Positions 34,212 to 42,830 are shown, counted from the first letter of the stretch. The stretch is DNA of 64,000 bases from DATHTS01 sp041940425 (GCA_041940425.1 JBGTSF010000017.1:1-64000); one strand, 5' to 3'. A program made the numbers and translations. The notes: generated by a model not told the origin, from the sequence alone.

Positions 34212-35540
34212 TTAATTGGCTGGCACGATGCGCCCGCGGCACGTCCCGAAACCGATTCGGCGGAAGCCTTCTTTTTCGCAGAAGCCTTTCATAATAATTT
34301 CGTCGCCGTTTTCGAGAAATTTGCGCGTTTCGCCCGACGGTAATTCGACGGGTTCTGCGCCGCGTTTTGTAATTTCCAAAAGACAGCCGCGCTCGGAATC
34401 TTCCTTGCCGGAAACCGTTCCGGTCGCCATCAGATCGCCGGTGTTTAGATTACAACCGTTCGAAGCGTGATGCGTCAGCATTTGTCCGATTGTCCAATAT
34501 AAATCTTTTAAATTTGAACGCGACAGCAGGAAAGGCTCGATATTTTCCGAGCGCATTTTTTCGGTTTGAATATAAACATCGAGTTTGATGTCGAGTCCGC
34601 CGCTCTTTTCGTTTTCTTCACTTGCCAGATAATCGAGCGGTTGCGGATCGCCTTCTTCGCGTTCGAACGCCGGAACTCTGAACGGCGCGAGAGCTTCCAC
34701 CGTAACGACGAACGGCGAGACGGTCGTCGCAAAACTCTTTCCGAGAAAAGGTCCGAGCGGCTGATATTCCCAGCCCTGTATGTCGCGCGCCGACCAGTCG
34801 TTGACCAAACACAGACCGAAAATATGTTCTTCCGCGTTTTTTATATCAATCGTTTCGCCGAGATCGTTGCCCTTGCCGACGAAAAAACCGACTTCCATTT
34901 CATAATCCAGAGCCTTTGACGGAATATAGACGGGCGGCGCGTTTTCATCCGAACGATTCTGTCCTTTCGGGCGAATAATTTCCTCGCCGGAAACGACAAT
35001 AGAAGAAGCGCGTCCGTGATAACCGATCGGAATCCATTTGTAATTCGGCATCAGAGGATTGTCGGGACGAAACAGTTTGCCGACATTCGTCGCGTGATAG
35101 ATCGAGCAGTAAAAATCTGTGTAATCGCCGATATGCGCGGGAACGTAAAATTCGGCTTCGTCCATCGGAACCAAATTGCGTTCGACCTTTTTCCGCGTTT
35201 CTTCGTCCGCCGATTCGGAAAGGATTTCGGTCAGACGTTTGCGAAACGCGCTCTGCAAATTCGCATTTTTCCGCATCACGGAATGGTCGAGACAGTAATT
35301 GTCCGCCGCGACCGCGATCTGGAAAGATTCGTCGTCGAACAGGCAGTTTTCATACGCCGAATAAATATCCAAAACATATTCGCCGATTGCCACGCCGACG
35401 CGCATATTTTCGTATGTGCAGGAACGCGAAAAAACGCAGAACGGCAGATTTTGAATCGGAAAATCCGTGTCGGGCGCGTTTGCCGATTCGATCCAGCTTT
35501 TGAGATTTTGGTCGTGTGTGTCGTTGATTTCGTAAGTCAT
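34212..35540 (-). CDS. fahA: Fumarylacetoacetase
   Basis: Last step of tyrosine degradation, splitting fumarylacetoacetate to fumarate and acetoacetate. DFYCSIYHATNVGKLFRP with the catalytic His region, GYHGRASSIVVSG, LDYEMEVGFFVG and LVNDWSARDIQGWEYQPLGP are clear eukaryote-type FAH signatures with the metal-binding Asp/Glu. 442 residues, full length. It lies downstream of hmgA and hppD in the same orientation. Confidence 0.95.
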   Translation of the reverse strand: MTYEINDTHDQNLKSWIESANAPDTDFPIQNLPFCVFSRSCTYENMRVGVAIGEYVLDIYSAYENCLFDDESFQIAVAADNYCLDHSVMRKNANLQSAFRKRLTEILSESADEETRKKVERNLVPMDEAEFYVPAHIGDYTDFYCSIYHATNVGKLFRPDNPLMPNYKWIPIGYHGRASSIVVSGEEIIRPKGQNRSDENAPPVYIPSKALDYEMEVGFFVGKGNDLGETIDIKNAEEHIFGLCLVNDWSARDIQGWEYQPLGPFLGKSFATTVSPFVVTVEALAPFRVPAFEREEGDPQPLDYLASEENEKSGGLDIKLDVYIQTEKMRSENIEPFLLSRSNLKDLYWTIGQMLTHHASNGCNLNTGDLMATGTVSGKEDSERGCLLEITKRGAEPVELPSGETRKFLENGDEIIMKGFCEKEGFRRIGFGTCRGRIVPAN

Positions 35541-35581
35541 AATAAATTTGTATCAAAATAAAATTCAATTGCAATTAGCCT

Positions 35582-35749
35582 GCACAAAGTATTCCGCACA
35601 CTGCACAAACCTGTCTGCACGCTGTACAGACCGATCTACACTCTGCACAAAGCGGTCTGCACGCCGCACGAACCGGTCTGCACTGTGGACGAAGCGGCTT
35701 GCACACTGTGCGAAGCGGTCTGCACGGCGCACGGAGCGTTTTACAATAA
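35582..35749. repeat. 21-nt minisatellite, eight copies
   Basis: Eight units of exactly 21 nt with no gaps; best unit GCACAAAGCGGTCTGCACGCC. Each unit splits into three 7-mers. Copies are degenerate but keep GCAC at the start and TCTGCAC in the middle. It fills the gap between fahA and the next gene and covers that gene's stop codon (35741-35743). Confidence 0.93.
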
Positions 35750-36646
35750 ATTCAAATCCTGCAAATCCTCGATCGGTTCGGTGAACGAACATGAGCCGAA
35801 CGAAATGATATTCAAATTTCTGACGCGCTCTAATTGCGAATTATTCAAAAAATGCTCGTTGCGCCACCACACGCCGGTTTCGTCGAACGTAAAACTTTCC
35901 GCCGATTCGTCTTCTAAAATTTCTTCCAAAACCGACGGCTTAAACCCGTAACGCGCGAAAGCGGTCGTCAGAAACATATTCAGAAAACCGTTCATCGTGC
36001 CTTCGGGCGCGTCCGGCTCATACGTCAAAGGCTTAAAACAGCGAAGCGGATGATGAAGTCCGGCGGTGCATTTGAACGGCACGTTTGCCGCGAGACAGGT
36101 GCGGATAAAACGGATGATCGAGCGCGTCGGCGGATATAAATCTTCGGTTACGCCGCCCGTTCTGATCTTTGCCCTTTGCCCGCGAATCGCCAGCGCGCAG
36201 ACGAGATCCGCCAGACGCTCGTCGAGCGGAAGCTCGAAATACGCCGTCAAACCGGGCGGCAGAGCGTTGACCGTATTTTCAATTTTCGATTCGGTCGTCG
36301 CGCGGACTTCCAGAACGTCGCCGACGACACGCGAAGAATTCCGCGCATTAAAATCTTCGATCCGCCGCAGCGTGTCATAAATATCTTCGCCCGCCAGAAC
36401 CGACAAACGCCAGACTTCGCCGCCCTCATCGCGCGAGATGAAATCTTCCGCGCTCTCCAAAAACTCGTCCAATCGCGCCGCCGGAAGCACGAAACGCGAA
36501 AGCATCCAATTGTAATTGCTGTTTTTGTACGCCGCGTAATTGATAACGGCTTGGGACATCGAAACCTGCGACGGCGGAAAAAGCCCCGCGTAATCAATGA
36601 TGTCGGAGAGCAATGCGCGGACTGATTCTTTTATGTTTTCGATCAT
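35741..36646 (-). CDS. Unrecognised protein in tyrosine-degradation cluster
   Basis: 301 residues, no signal peptide or membrane segment. I do not recognise a fold: a helical N-terminus (LSDIIDYAGLFPPSQVSM), a core with AYFELPLDERLADLVCALAI, KIRTGGVTEDLYPPTRSIIR, and CTAGLHHPLRCFKPLTYEP, in which conserved-looking Arg, His and Cys suggest an active site. It overlaps the Uma2 gene start by ATGA and lies between hmgA and fahA, so a helper role in the pathway is possible. Its 3' end runs into the 21-nt minisatellite, which sets its stop codon. Confidence 0.7.
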   Translation of the reverse strand: MIENIKESVRALLSDIIDYAGLFPPSQVSMSQAVINYAAYKNSNYNWMLSRFVLPAARLDEFLESAEDFISRDEGGEVWRLSVLAGEDIYDTLRRIEDFNARNSSRVVGDVLEVRATTESKIENTVNALPPGLTAYFELPLDERLADLVCALAIRGQRAKIRTGGVTEDLYPPTRSIIRFIRTCLAANVPFKCTAGLHHPLRCFKPLTYEPDAPEGTMNGFLNMFLTTAFARYGFKPSVLEEILEDESAESFTFDETGVWWRNEHFLNNSQLERVRNLNIISFGSCSFTEPIEDLQDLNLL

Positions 36647-37260
36647 TCGGAGTCAATTAGTTCAAATCTGTAACGGCTGTCAATTTCGGGAAATTCGACC
36701 GCTTCATAAAGTTCCTTCAATTCCATTTCACAATCGAGCGAGGCGAGATGAAATTTATCGTTGATGTCGTTGTATTCGCGGTTCAGCCAATTGTTTTCCT
36801 CCTGTTTGATAAACTGCGAAACGTGCGGGCGGTCTTGGGCGATTAAAATATACTCGGTAAAACTCTCGATTGATTTGTAATATGTAAATTTGTAGCCGCG
36901 ATCAAAATCGGCGGTCGAATCGGAGAGAACTTCGACAATTAACTGAGGATTGACAAATATTTCCTGATTGACGAGTTTTTCAAAAATAGGCTTTCCGCAC
37001 AAAGCCGATAAATCGGGATAACGATACGGCGGATAAGCCGGAACGCCGACGCGCATATCAGACGGGAAGACTTCACAACTGCGTCCGCGAAGTTTGTTTG
37101 TCAAAGCGGTAAGCGCATTTCTCAGAATCCGATTATGACTAACACTCGCTCCGGCAAGCGTAAAAATATGCCCGTCCCAGAACTCGATCTTTTCCTCGCT
37201 GTTATGATCGAGTTCGAGATATTCTTCAAGCGTATAAATTTGATTCTTTATCGCACGCAC
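36643..37260 (-). CDS. Uma2 family (DUF820) endonuclease-like protein
   Basis: 205 residues. TLEEYLELDHNSEEKIEFWDG, HNRILRNALTALTNKLRG, PDLSALCGKP and LIVEVLSDSTADFDRGYK hold the PD-(D/E)xK-like catalytic residues of the Uma2 family (abundant in cyanobacteria; true substrate unknown). It is wedged between hmgA (2 nt upstream) and the unknown gene (ATGA overlap), which is unusual for a catabolic operon and suggests insertion. Confidence 0.85.
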   Translation of the reverse strand: MRAIKNQIYTLEEYLELDHNSEEKIEFWDGHIFTLAGASVSHNRILRNALTALTNKLRGRSCEVFPSDMRVGVPAYPPYRYPDLSALCGKPIFEKLVNQEIFVNPQLIVEVLSDSTADFDRGYKFTYYKSIESFTEYILIAQDRPHVSQFIKQEENNWLNREYNDINDKFHLASLDCEMELKELYEAVEFPEIDSRYRFELIDSE

Positions 37261-37262
37261 CT

Positions 37263-38567
37263 TTACATCTTAAAATTCTTTTTCAGTTTTTGCCAGACCT
37301 CGAAATATTCGTGTTGAAGTTCGCTTGTTTCCATCGCAAATTTTGTAGGACGAATGATGTAGCGCGACTCGAACATAAACGCCATCGTTCCCTCTAACTT
37401 TTGCGGTTTCAGATCGGCGTTCGACGCTTTTTCAAACGCATCGAGATCAGGTCCGTGCGCCGACATCTGATTGTGAAGCGAGCCGCCGCCCGCGACAAAA
37501 CCTTCTTCCTTCGCGTCATATTGCCCGTAGCACAAGCCCATATATTCGCTCATAATATTGCGGTGATACCACGGCGGGCGAAATGTATTTTCGGCAACCA
37601 GCCAGCGGTCGGGGAAAATCACGAAATCGCAATTCGCCGTTCCGTGTTCGGATGAAGGCGAAGTCAGAACCGTGAAAATTGAAGGATCGGGATGATCGAA
37701 ACTTATCGAACCGATGGTGTTAAATCTTCTTAAATCATAACGATACGGCGCGTAGTTTCCGTGCCAGCCGACGACATCGAGCGGCGAATGATCAATCGCG
37801 CACGACCAAAGATTGCCGCCGAACTTTGCGACTAATTCAAACTCGCCGTCCACGTCTTCAAACCACGCCTGCGGAGTTTCAAAATCGCGCGGATTCGCCA
37901 AACCGTTCGCGCCGATCGGTCCGAGATCGGGCAAGCGAAACTGCTGACCGTAATTTTCGCAGATGTAGCCGCGAGCCTCGCCGTCCGGCAGTTCGACGCG
38001 GAATTTTAAACCGCGCGGAATAACGCAAATCTCGCCGGATTTTATTTCGATTATTCCGAGTTCGGTCAAAAAACGCACGCGGTTTTTCTCGCCGACAAAA
38101 AGCATCTCGCCGTCGGCGTTATAAAAAAACCTTTCGGTCATATTTTTGTTGCACGCAAAAATATGCACCGCCATTCCGATCTGAGAAAACGAATCGCCGT
38201 TTCCGGCAATCGTCGTCAAACCGTCAATAAAATCCGTTTCCTTTTCGGGCATCGGCAGAGGATTCCAGCGCAATTGATTCGGCGTGGTTTCGAGTTCATC
38301 GAATTTTGAAACGAGTTTTCCGTTATCAATTCGCTCAAACGGTTTATGCGTTACCGACGGGCGAATGCGATATGTCCAGGTTCTTTTATTAAACACGCGC
38401 GGCGCGGTAAAAGCCGTTCCCGAAAACTGTTCGGCATAAAGCCCGAGCGGTGCTTTCTGCGGCGAATTCTGCCCGACCGGCAGCGCGCCTTCGACCGCTT
38501 CAGTCGCAAACTCGTTGCCGAATCCGCTGTTGTATTTCAATTGTTCTTCGCTTGTCGTCGGTGTCAT
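37263..38567 (-). CDS. hmgA: Homogentisate 1,2-dioxygenase
   Basis: Opens the aromatic ring of homogentisate to maleylacetoacetate using Fe(II). LKYNSGFGNEFATEAVEGAL is the standard N-terminus; GLCYGQYDAKEEGFVAGGGS and LHNQMSAHGPD hold the Fe ligand region, NYGQQFRLPDLGPIGANGLA is also conserved. 434 residues, full length. Its ATG (38567-38565) overlaps the HEPN gene stop by one base (TAATG), so the two are translationally coupled. A diverged copy of its first 25 codons lies at 39374-39475. Confidence 0.95.
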   Translation of the reverse strand: MTPTTSEEQLKYNSGFGNEFATEAVEGALPVGQNSPQKAPLGLYAEQFSGTAFTAPRVFNKRTWTYRIRPSVTHKPFERIDNGKLVSKFDELETTPNQLRWNPLPMPEKETDFIDGLTTIAGNGDSFSQIGMAVHIFACNKNMTERFFYNADGEMLFVGEKNRVRFLTELGIIEIKSGEICVIPRGLKFRVELPDGEARGYICENYGQQFRLPDLGPIGANGLANPRDFETPQAWFEDVDGEFELVAKFGGNLWSCAIDHSPLDVVGWHGNYAPYRYDLRRFNTIGSISFDHPDPSIFTVLTSPSSEHGTANCDFVIFPDRWLVAENTFRPPWYHRNIMSEYMGLCYGQYDAKEEGFVAGGGSLHNQMSAHGPDLDAFEKASNADLKPQKLEGTMAFMFESRYIIRPTKFAMETSELQHEYFEVWQKLKKNFKM

Positions 38568-38941
38568 TATTCTTCTGTTTTCTTTTCGATTTGTTCTAAA
38601 TATTTGAAAGTATTTTCGGCAAGTTTGAATGATTCTTTTAACAAAATTTCTAAATCTTTTATTTCGGGAAAATAATCCGCCTGAACTCTGTTTCGATGCA
38701 GTTCCGAACCTGAAATACTAATTGCTCGAAAAGTTAATCCTTTATTTTTGTATTCTTCCCAAATCTGCCGATGGGAACTGTCATTTTGCCGAAAAATAAA
38801 ACCTTCGTCTTCCAAATATAATCTCGCTTTCCAATAAATTGCGTAATAAACGCGGCTGATTGCCGTGCGCTTTGCCGCTTCATCTTCGCGTTTACGCAAT
38901 TCTTCTGCAAGTTTCCGAAAGTCGTTCCAATCAAAAATCAT
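38567..38941 (-). CDS. HEPN domain protein (toxin-like)
   Basis: 124 residues from the ATG at 38941. Opens FDWNDFRKLAEELRK; TAISRVYYAIYWKARLYLED is the HEPN helix with the S-R-x-Y-Y-A pattern, and LHRNRVQADY is the R-x-x-x-A-D-Y element of HEPN proteins, many of which are RNases of toxin-antitoxin or abortive-infection systems. The frame is open further up (to 39004) but ATGA coupling to the upstream gene favours 38941. It stops at the hmgA start codon. Likely the effector half of a two-gene system with the next gene. Confidence 0.78.
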   Translation of the reverse strand: MIFDWNDFRKLAEELRKREDEAAKRTAISRVYYAIYWKARLYLEDEGFIFRQNDSSHRQIWEEYKNKGLTFRAISISGSELHRNRVQADYFPEIKDLEILLKESFKLAENTFKYLEQIEKKTEE

Positions 38942-39363
38942 TTGATATACTCTTTCAAAATTTGAAGTTTCATATCTGCGCGGGCGAAATTTTCCAACCA
39001 CCAAGCTTCATCAAATTTTTCCATCGTCGCAAACGCTTCGTCAACCGAAAGTTTGGTCGGCACAAGAACGTGAACCTGATGCCAAGCCGGGTCTTCGGGA
39101 TTCCAGAAAAATTCCAAAATCAGTTTTTGCCCGTTCCCAAAAAATTTCCGAATCTGTGCCGGAATTTCTTTCAGCAAATCAAGCAGAAAAAGATTTTCGC
39201 TGAGAAATTCCGCCACCTTCGACGGATCGCGGACTTCGTATTCAAGTGCCAATACATTGATTTGTTCAAGCGTTTTCGCGTGAATCTCACGATCAATCAA
39301 TTCCGCCGTTTCATTGACGGGAACGATTTTTTCCGTCGTCTGTTCGAGTGTTTCGGTTTGCAT
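38938..39363 (-). CDS. Partner of HEPN gene, unnamed family
   Basis: 141 residues. The C-terminal part DEAFATMEKFDEAWWLENFA with RADMKLQ recalls an unnamed family I have seen next to HEPN genes in cyanobacteria (FDxxWWL-x3-RAxxKL). The middle is beta (KLILEFFWNPEDPAWHQVHV). No nuclease, nucleotidyltransferase or DNA-binding motif is visible. It overlaps the HEPN start by ATGA, so it is probably the antitoxin or regulatory half. The family link is from memory. Confidence 0.65.
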   Translation of the reverse strand: MQTETLEQTTEKIVPVNETAELIDREIHAKTLEQINVLALEYEVRDPSKVAEFLSENLFLLDLLKEIPAQIRKFFGNGQKLILEFFWNPEDPAWHQVHVLVPTKLSVDEAFATMEKFDEAWWLENFARADMKLQILKEYIK

Positions 39364-39373
39364 AAATTTTATT

Positions 39374-39475
39374 CTAGCTCAATTTAAAATTTTCTCTCAC
39401 CGCTTCGGTCGCAAACTCGTTGTCGAATCCATTGTTGTATTTCAATGTTTCTTCGCCGGCTGTCGGTGATGTCAT
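39374..39475 (-). pseudogene. Duplicate 5' fragment of hmgA
   Basis: A 33-codon frame with its own AAGGA, starting MTSPTAGEETLKYNNGFDNE and then FATEAV, which mirrors the first 25 codons of hmgA (MTPTTSEEQLKYNSGFGNEF) with one extra codon; after that the similarity stops and it ends in TAG. The two copies lie on either side of the HEPN pair like long direct repeats. It may be the original hmgA start left behind when the pair came in, or a still translated leader. Confidence 0.8.
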
Positions 39476-39487
39476 AATAGATTTTCC

Positions 39488-39982
39488 TTACAAATTCAAA
39501 GTAAATTTTATTTCCCTGCCTTCGGGCAGATTATTCCATTGGTCGGTCAGTTCCCGCAAAAGCCGGCGCGTCCCTTCGAGTTTTTCTTTCGGTGGAACAT
39601 ACTCGAAAAAATCTTCGCGCTTTGAAAATTTTGTTTCGCGCTGTGCGATTTCGTTGAAATAATTCAAAAAAGCCTCGTTATCCGGCGGCAAAACGCCGAA
39701 CAACTCCTGCTGAAAAGTATTGACCAACGCTTCCGAGTAAAGTGCCTCGACACCGCCTTTTTCCATCACATCCGCATCCCGAACGCCGTCGCCGATAAAA
39801 CGGATAAATCCGCGCAATTCGTCAAAAATTTCCTCGACCGCAAAATGCGTCATCTCGTGCGGAATAATGCCCTGCCGCCACGCTCTGATGATATGTTTTT
39901 GTTTGGCGGATTCGATGACGACCGTGTCCTTTTCACCGTTTTTGCCTTTATGAAAAATAACCGAAACCGTCTCCGCCGTCAT
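39488..39982 (-). CDS. Small protein with HExxH-like motif
   Basis: 164 residues, no signal peptide. QGIIPHEMTHFAVEEIFDE contains a zincin-type HEMTH; a matching third ligand is not obvious, and a related unnamed family with a HD-x-x-H-x-x-V-E pattern is known to me, so a real peptidase activity is doubtful. The rest is helical and charged. It lies 23 nt downstream of hppD and is probably co-transcribed with it. Confidence 0.65.
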   Translation of the reverse strand: MTAETVSVIFHKGKNGEKDTVVIESAKQKHIIRAWRQGIIPHEMTHFAVEEIFDELRGFIRFIGDGVRDADVMEKGGVEALYSEALVNTFQQELFGVLPPDNEAFLNYFNEIAQRETKFSKREDFFEYVPPKEKLEGTRRLLRELTDQWNNLPEGREIKFTLNL

Positions 39983-40005
39983 AAATTTTCGCTTTGTTTG
40001 CGCGA

Positions 40006-41121
40006 TTACAAATTTCCTCTACGCCGCTGTTCTTCTTCAATGGAAACGAACAGCGCTTTGAAATTTCCTTTGCCGAAACCTTTACATCCTTTTCTCTGCA
40101 AAATCTCATAAAAGACAGTCGGGCGGTCTTCGACGGGTTTGGTGAAAATTTGCAAAAGATAGCCTTCGTCGTCGCGGTCAACGAGGATGCCGAGTTTCTT
40201 TAAATCTTCGATGTCTTCGTCAATCGCGCCGACGCGGTCGGTAACTTCTTCGTAATACGTGTCGGGAACGCGCAGGAATTCAACGCCGTTCGCCTGTAAT
40301 TTGGCAACGGTTTCGCGGATGTCTTTGCACAGAAGCGCGACGTGCTGTGCGCCTGCCGAGCGGTAAAAGTCTATGTATTCCTGAATCTGCGATTTGCCGC
40401 CCTTTCCTTCCGCCGGTTCGTTGATCGGGAATTTGATGTTATGTCCGCCGTCCGACATGACGATGGACATCAGCGCGGAATATTCGGTCGAGATGTCCTT
40501 GTCGTCAAACGTGATGTAACGCTCAAAGCCCATCACGTCGCGGTAAAAATCGCACCACTCGTTCATCTTGCCGAGTTCGACATTGCCGACGATATGGTCA
40601 ACCAAAACGATGCCGACTTCATCGCCTTCGACAACTTGCTCGGTAAATCCGGGCAGAAACGCGCCGTTGTAATTATGCCCGTTATTTCCGGTGTTATACG
40701 AGATAAACGAATGGATCGTGTCGCCGTATGTGTGAATCGCCGCTTTGCGAACCGTGCCGTTTTCGTCCGACCAATCGTGCGGTTCGATATGCGCCTTCGC
40801 ACCGCGTTTCACCGCTTCGTTAAAAGCGTGATCGGCATCTTCGACCAGAAACGCGATGTCGCGCACGCCGTCGCCGTGCTGTTTGATATGTTCCGCCGCC
40901 GGATGCTCTGGCGTGAGCGGCGTGGTCAAAACGAAATTGACGCGGTTCTGCCGCATCACATAACTCGTCGTCTCGCGGTTTTTTGTTTCCAAACCGGAAT
41001 ACGCCGCGCGCGAAAAACCGAACGCCTTGCGGTAATAAAACTCCGCCTGTTTCGCGTTTCCTACATAAAATTCAACGTGATGTATTTTTTTCAGTCCTAA
41101 TGGATTTTTTTCGTCTGTCAT
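40006..41121 (-). CDS. hppD: 4-hydroxyphenylpyruvate dioxygenase
   Basis: Converts 4-hydroxyphenylpyruvate to homogentisate with Fe(II) and O2. The 371-residue product has two glyoxalase-like halves; Fe ligands lie in VLVDHIVGNVE, GAQHVALLCKDI and PTVFYEILQRKG. GFGKGNFKALFVSIEEEQRR is the typical C-terminal helix. Full length. With fahA, hmgA and phhA it makes a complete Phe/Tyr degradation route except for the transaminase and isomerase, which were not found in the window. Confidence 0.96.
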   Translation of the reverse strand: MTDEKNPLGLKKIHHVEFYVGNAKQAEFYYRKAFGFSRAAYSGLETKNRETTSYVMRQNRVNFVLTTPLTPEHPAAEHIKQHGDGVRDIAFLVEDADHAFNEAVKRGAKAHIEPHDWSDENGTVRKAAIHTYGDTIHSFISYNTGNNGHNYNGAFLPGFTEQVVEGDEVGIVLVDHIVGNVELGKMNEWCDFYRDVMGFERYITFDDKDISTEYSALMSIVMSDGGHNIKFPINEPAEGKGGKSQIQEYIDFYRSAGAQHVALLCKDIRETVAKLQANGVEFLRVPDTYYEEVTDRVGAIDEDIEDLKKLGILVDRDDEGYLLQIFTKPVEDRPTVFYEILQRKGCKGFGKGNFKALFVSIEEEQRRRGNL

Positions 41122-41134
41122 AATAATTGCCTCT

Positions 41135-41974
41135 TTATTTTGTATCGTAATAATCTATTTTTCTGTAAACTACATTCATCAGTTTCCAATCAGATTTTCC
41201 GTCTTTTTCTCTTAATTCAAAATCTGATTTCTTTATCCAATTTCCCTGACTATCAAATTCGTATTCATATTTTCTCTCATTGATAACAGCATTTTCGCTT
41301 GAATAATTAACTGTCGAAATTGGAACGTCGTTTTTATCGAATGCAATGACGCTTCTAACTCCTAACTTATCATCTGGTTGATAAGCGAAAACTTCTGCAA
41401 CTCTACATTTTTCATCTCTTTTAAAACCAACGCGCATTCTTTTTTTGTTTCTCGAGTCAAAATCAGTGAATTCGAAATACATTTTTTGCAAGTCGTTTGT
41501 AAAAACCCATTTTTGTAACAAAGTATTATCTTCGATGTTGTATTGAGCAATTTCTTTAACATTTCCAACATCGTCGTAAGTATATCTCGTCTGCAAATAA
41601 GGTTTATTGCTCAATGCGCTGAAAGTGTCATTTTTAACAAGCCAATCTTTTTCGTTATATGCAGAAATGCTTTTGGGCGATTCTCGACCGTTAGTTGTGT
41701 ATGTGTAACGCTCGATTTTTCTACCGTGCCGGTCAAACTCAAATCTTTCTTTCAACAAAGGCTTATCACGCGAATAAATAAAATGGCTTTCGAATTCATA
41801 AATTTGCTCTTCGACGCGAACTGATTTAACCGCACCCGAAAGATTTTTTTCGTTTCCGCTCGACCATCTATCCATTTGATTTACACATTGTTTTTCCTGC
41901 GCTTTCACACAAAATGCAGAAATCAAAACCGTCAGGCAAATCAAAAGCAAAATTGAATGATGAATGTATCGCAT
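41135..41974 (-). CDS. Secreted protein with YD-like repeats
   Basis: 279 residues. Signal peptide 1-25 (ends CVKAQ). The mature part has repeats such as RFEFDRHGRKIERYTYTTNG, TRYTYDDVGNVKEIAQYN and YEYEFDSQGNWIKKSD, the YxYDxxGN pattern of YD/Rhs repeats but short and without a toxin domain. Function unknown. AT-rich compared with hppD, which begins 13 nt downstream. Confidence 0.7.
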   Translation of the reverse strand: MRYIHHSILLLICLTVLISAFCVKAQEKQCVNQMDRWSSGNEKNLSGAVKSVRVEEQIYEFESHFIYSRDKPLLKERFEFDRHGRKIERYTYTTNGRESPKSISAYNEKDWLVKNDTFSALSNKPYLQTRYTYDDVGNVKEIAQYNIEDNTLLQKWVFTNDLQKMYFEFTDFDSRNKKRMRVGFKRDEKCRVAEVFAYQPDDKLGVRSVIAFDKNDVPISTVNYSSENAVINERKYEYEFDSQGNWIKKSDFELREKDGKSDWKLMNVVYRKIDYYDTK

Positions 41975-41984
41975 AAATTTTCTC

Positions 41985-42338
41985 CTAAAAACTCTTTCTG
42001 ATCCGCACGGAGTTTTCCGAAATTACCGTAAAAGCGTTTTCGAGTTCCGCTTCATGTTCGCGGATGGCACGAATTGTTACTTGCGTTTTTTCCTCCAAAC
42101 TCAAACCGTGAACGCGCAAAAGAATTACGCCGTTTGATTTTAGATTAAAACGAAAAACCAATTCGCCGAAATCCATGTCATATGTCAAAATAACAGCCTT
42201 TTCATCTACGGCAATTTGCAAAATCTCATCGTCAGCAATACCGACGTAGCTTTCACGAACAGACAAAACATCAAAACCGGCTTCACGCAACGCTTCGATA
42301 AACTCGCGTTCGATATTCTCATCCGCCAAAATTTTCAT
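41985..42338 (-). CDS. DUF5615 PIN-like toxin
   Basis: 117 residues. MKILADENIEREFIEALREA carries the first acidic PIN position, and VILTYDMDFGEL the second pair. This matches DUF5615, the PIN-like nuclease that is usually paired with DUF433. It overlaps the DUF433 gene by ATGA. A chromosomal toxin-antitoxin pair is the likely reading. Confidence 0.85.
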   Translation of the reverse strand: MKILADENIEREFIEALREAGFDVLSVRESYVGIADDEILQIAVDEKAVILTYDMDFGELVFRFNLKSNGVILLRVHGLSLEEKTQVTIRAIREHEAELENAFTVISENSVRIRKSF

Positions 42339-42562
42339 ACGGTCGCCGTTGGATAAACAGTTTCAAGACTCAAAGCTTTTCTTGCAAAATCAACACACGC
42401 CAAAACTTGTTCACGCGTCAGATGCGGATAAGAAGACAAAATCTGGTCAACCGTCTCGCCATTGCCGATTTTTTCCAAAATCAATTCAACAGTAATGCGC
42501 GTTCCCTTTATCACAGGTTTGCCGAACATTATTTTCGGATTCGATTCGATTAAATTTTCCAT
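42335..42562 (-). CDS. DUF433 antitoxin
   Basis: 75 residues. MFGKPVIKGTRITVELILEK and TVDQILSSYPHLTREQVLAC are the DUF433 helix-turn-helix domain, the common partner of DUF5615. First gene of the pair, with ATGA overlap. It probably neutralises the PIN-like protein and binds its own promoter. Confidence 0.88.
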   Translation of the reverse strand: MENLIESNPKIMFGKPVIKGTRITVELILEKIGNGETVDQILSSYPHLTREQVLACVDFARKALSLETVYPTATV

Positions 42563-42677
42563 AACATTATTTTAACTCAAAAAATTGTCAGACAAATTAA
42601 AACCTTAAATGAAAACAAATATTTTACCGGTTTTCCGCACGATTAAATTATAGTAATCAAAAACTTTTTTCGCACTA

Positions 42678-42697
42678 TGTCGGATACCTAACAGACA
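42678..42697. promoter_or_regulatory. Palindromic operator candidate, copy 1
   Basis: TGTCGGATACCTAACAGACA, half-site TGTCNGNTA in both orientations. Lies between the divergent DUF433 and Crp-family genes; a related copy lies at the end of the Crp-family gene. No other feature stands out in the 42563-42830 gap. Confidence 0.45.
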
Positions 42698-42830
42698 AAT
42701 CGCGGCTTTCGGTTCACAATAGATTCTGTTCATCAGAATTGTATCTAAAATTTTATAAACTGATTATTTACGGTTTTTGATCATAAATAATTCGAATCCG
42801 TTTCGCCTCACGATAATGTAAGGTAAAACT

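Noticed and set aside
35548..35784. Open frame through the 21-nt repeats giving a Cys/Arg/Ser heptad protein
   Set aside because: Both strands are open because the unit is a multiple of 3 without stops; no ribosome site, poor start, and unit degeneration is not synonymous.
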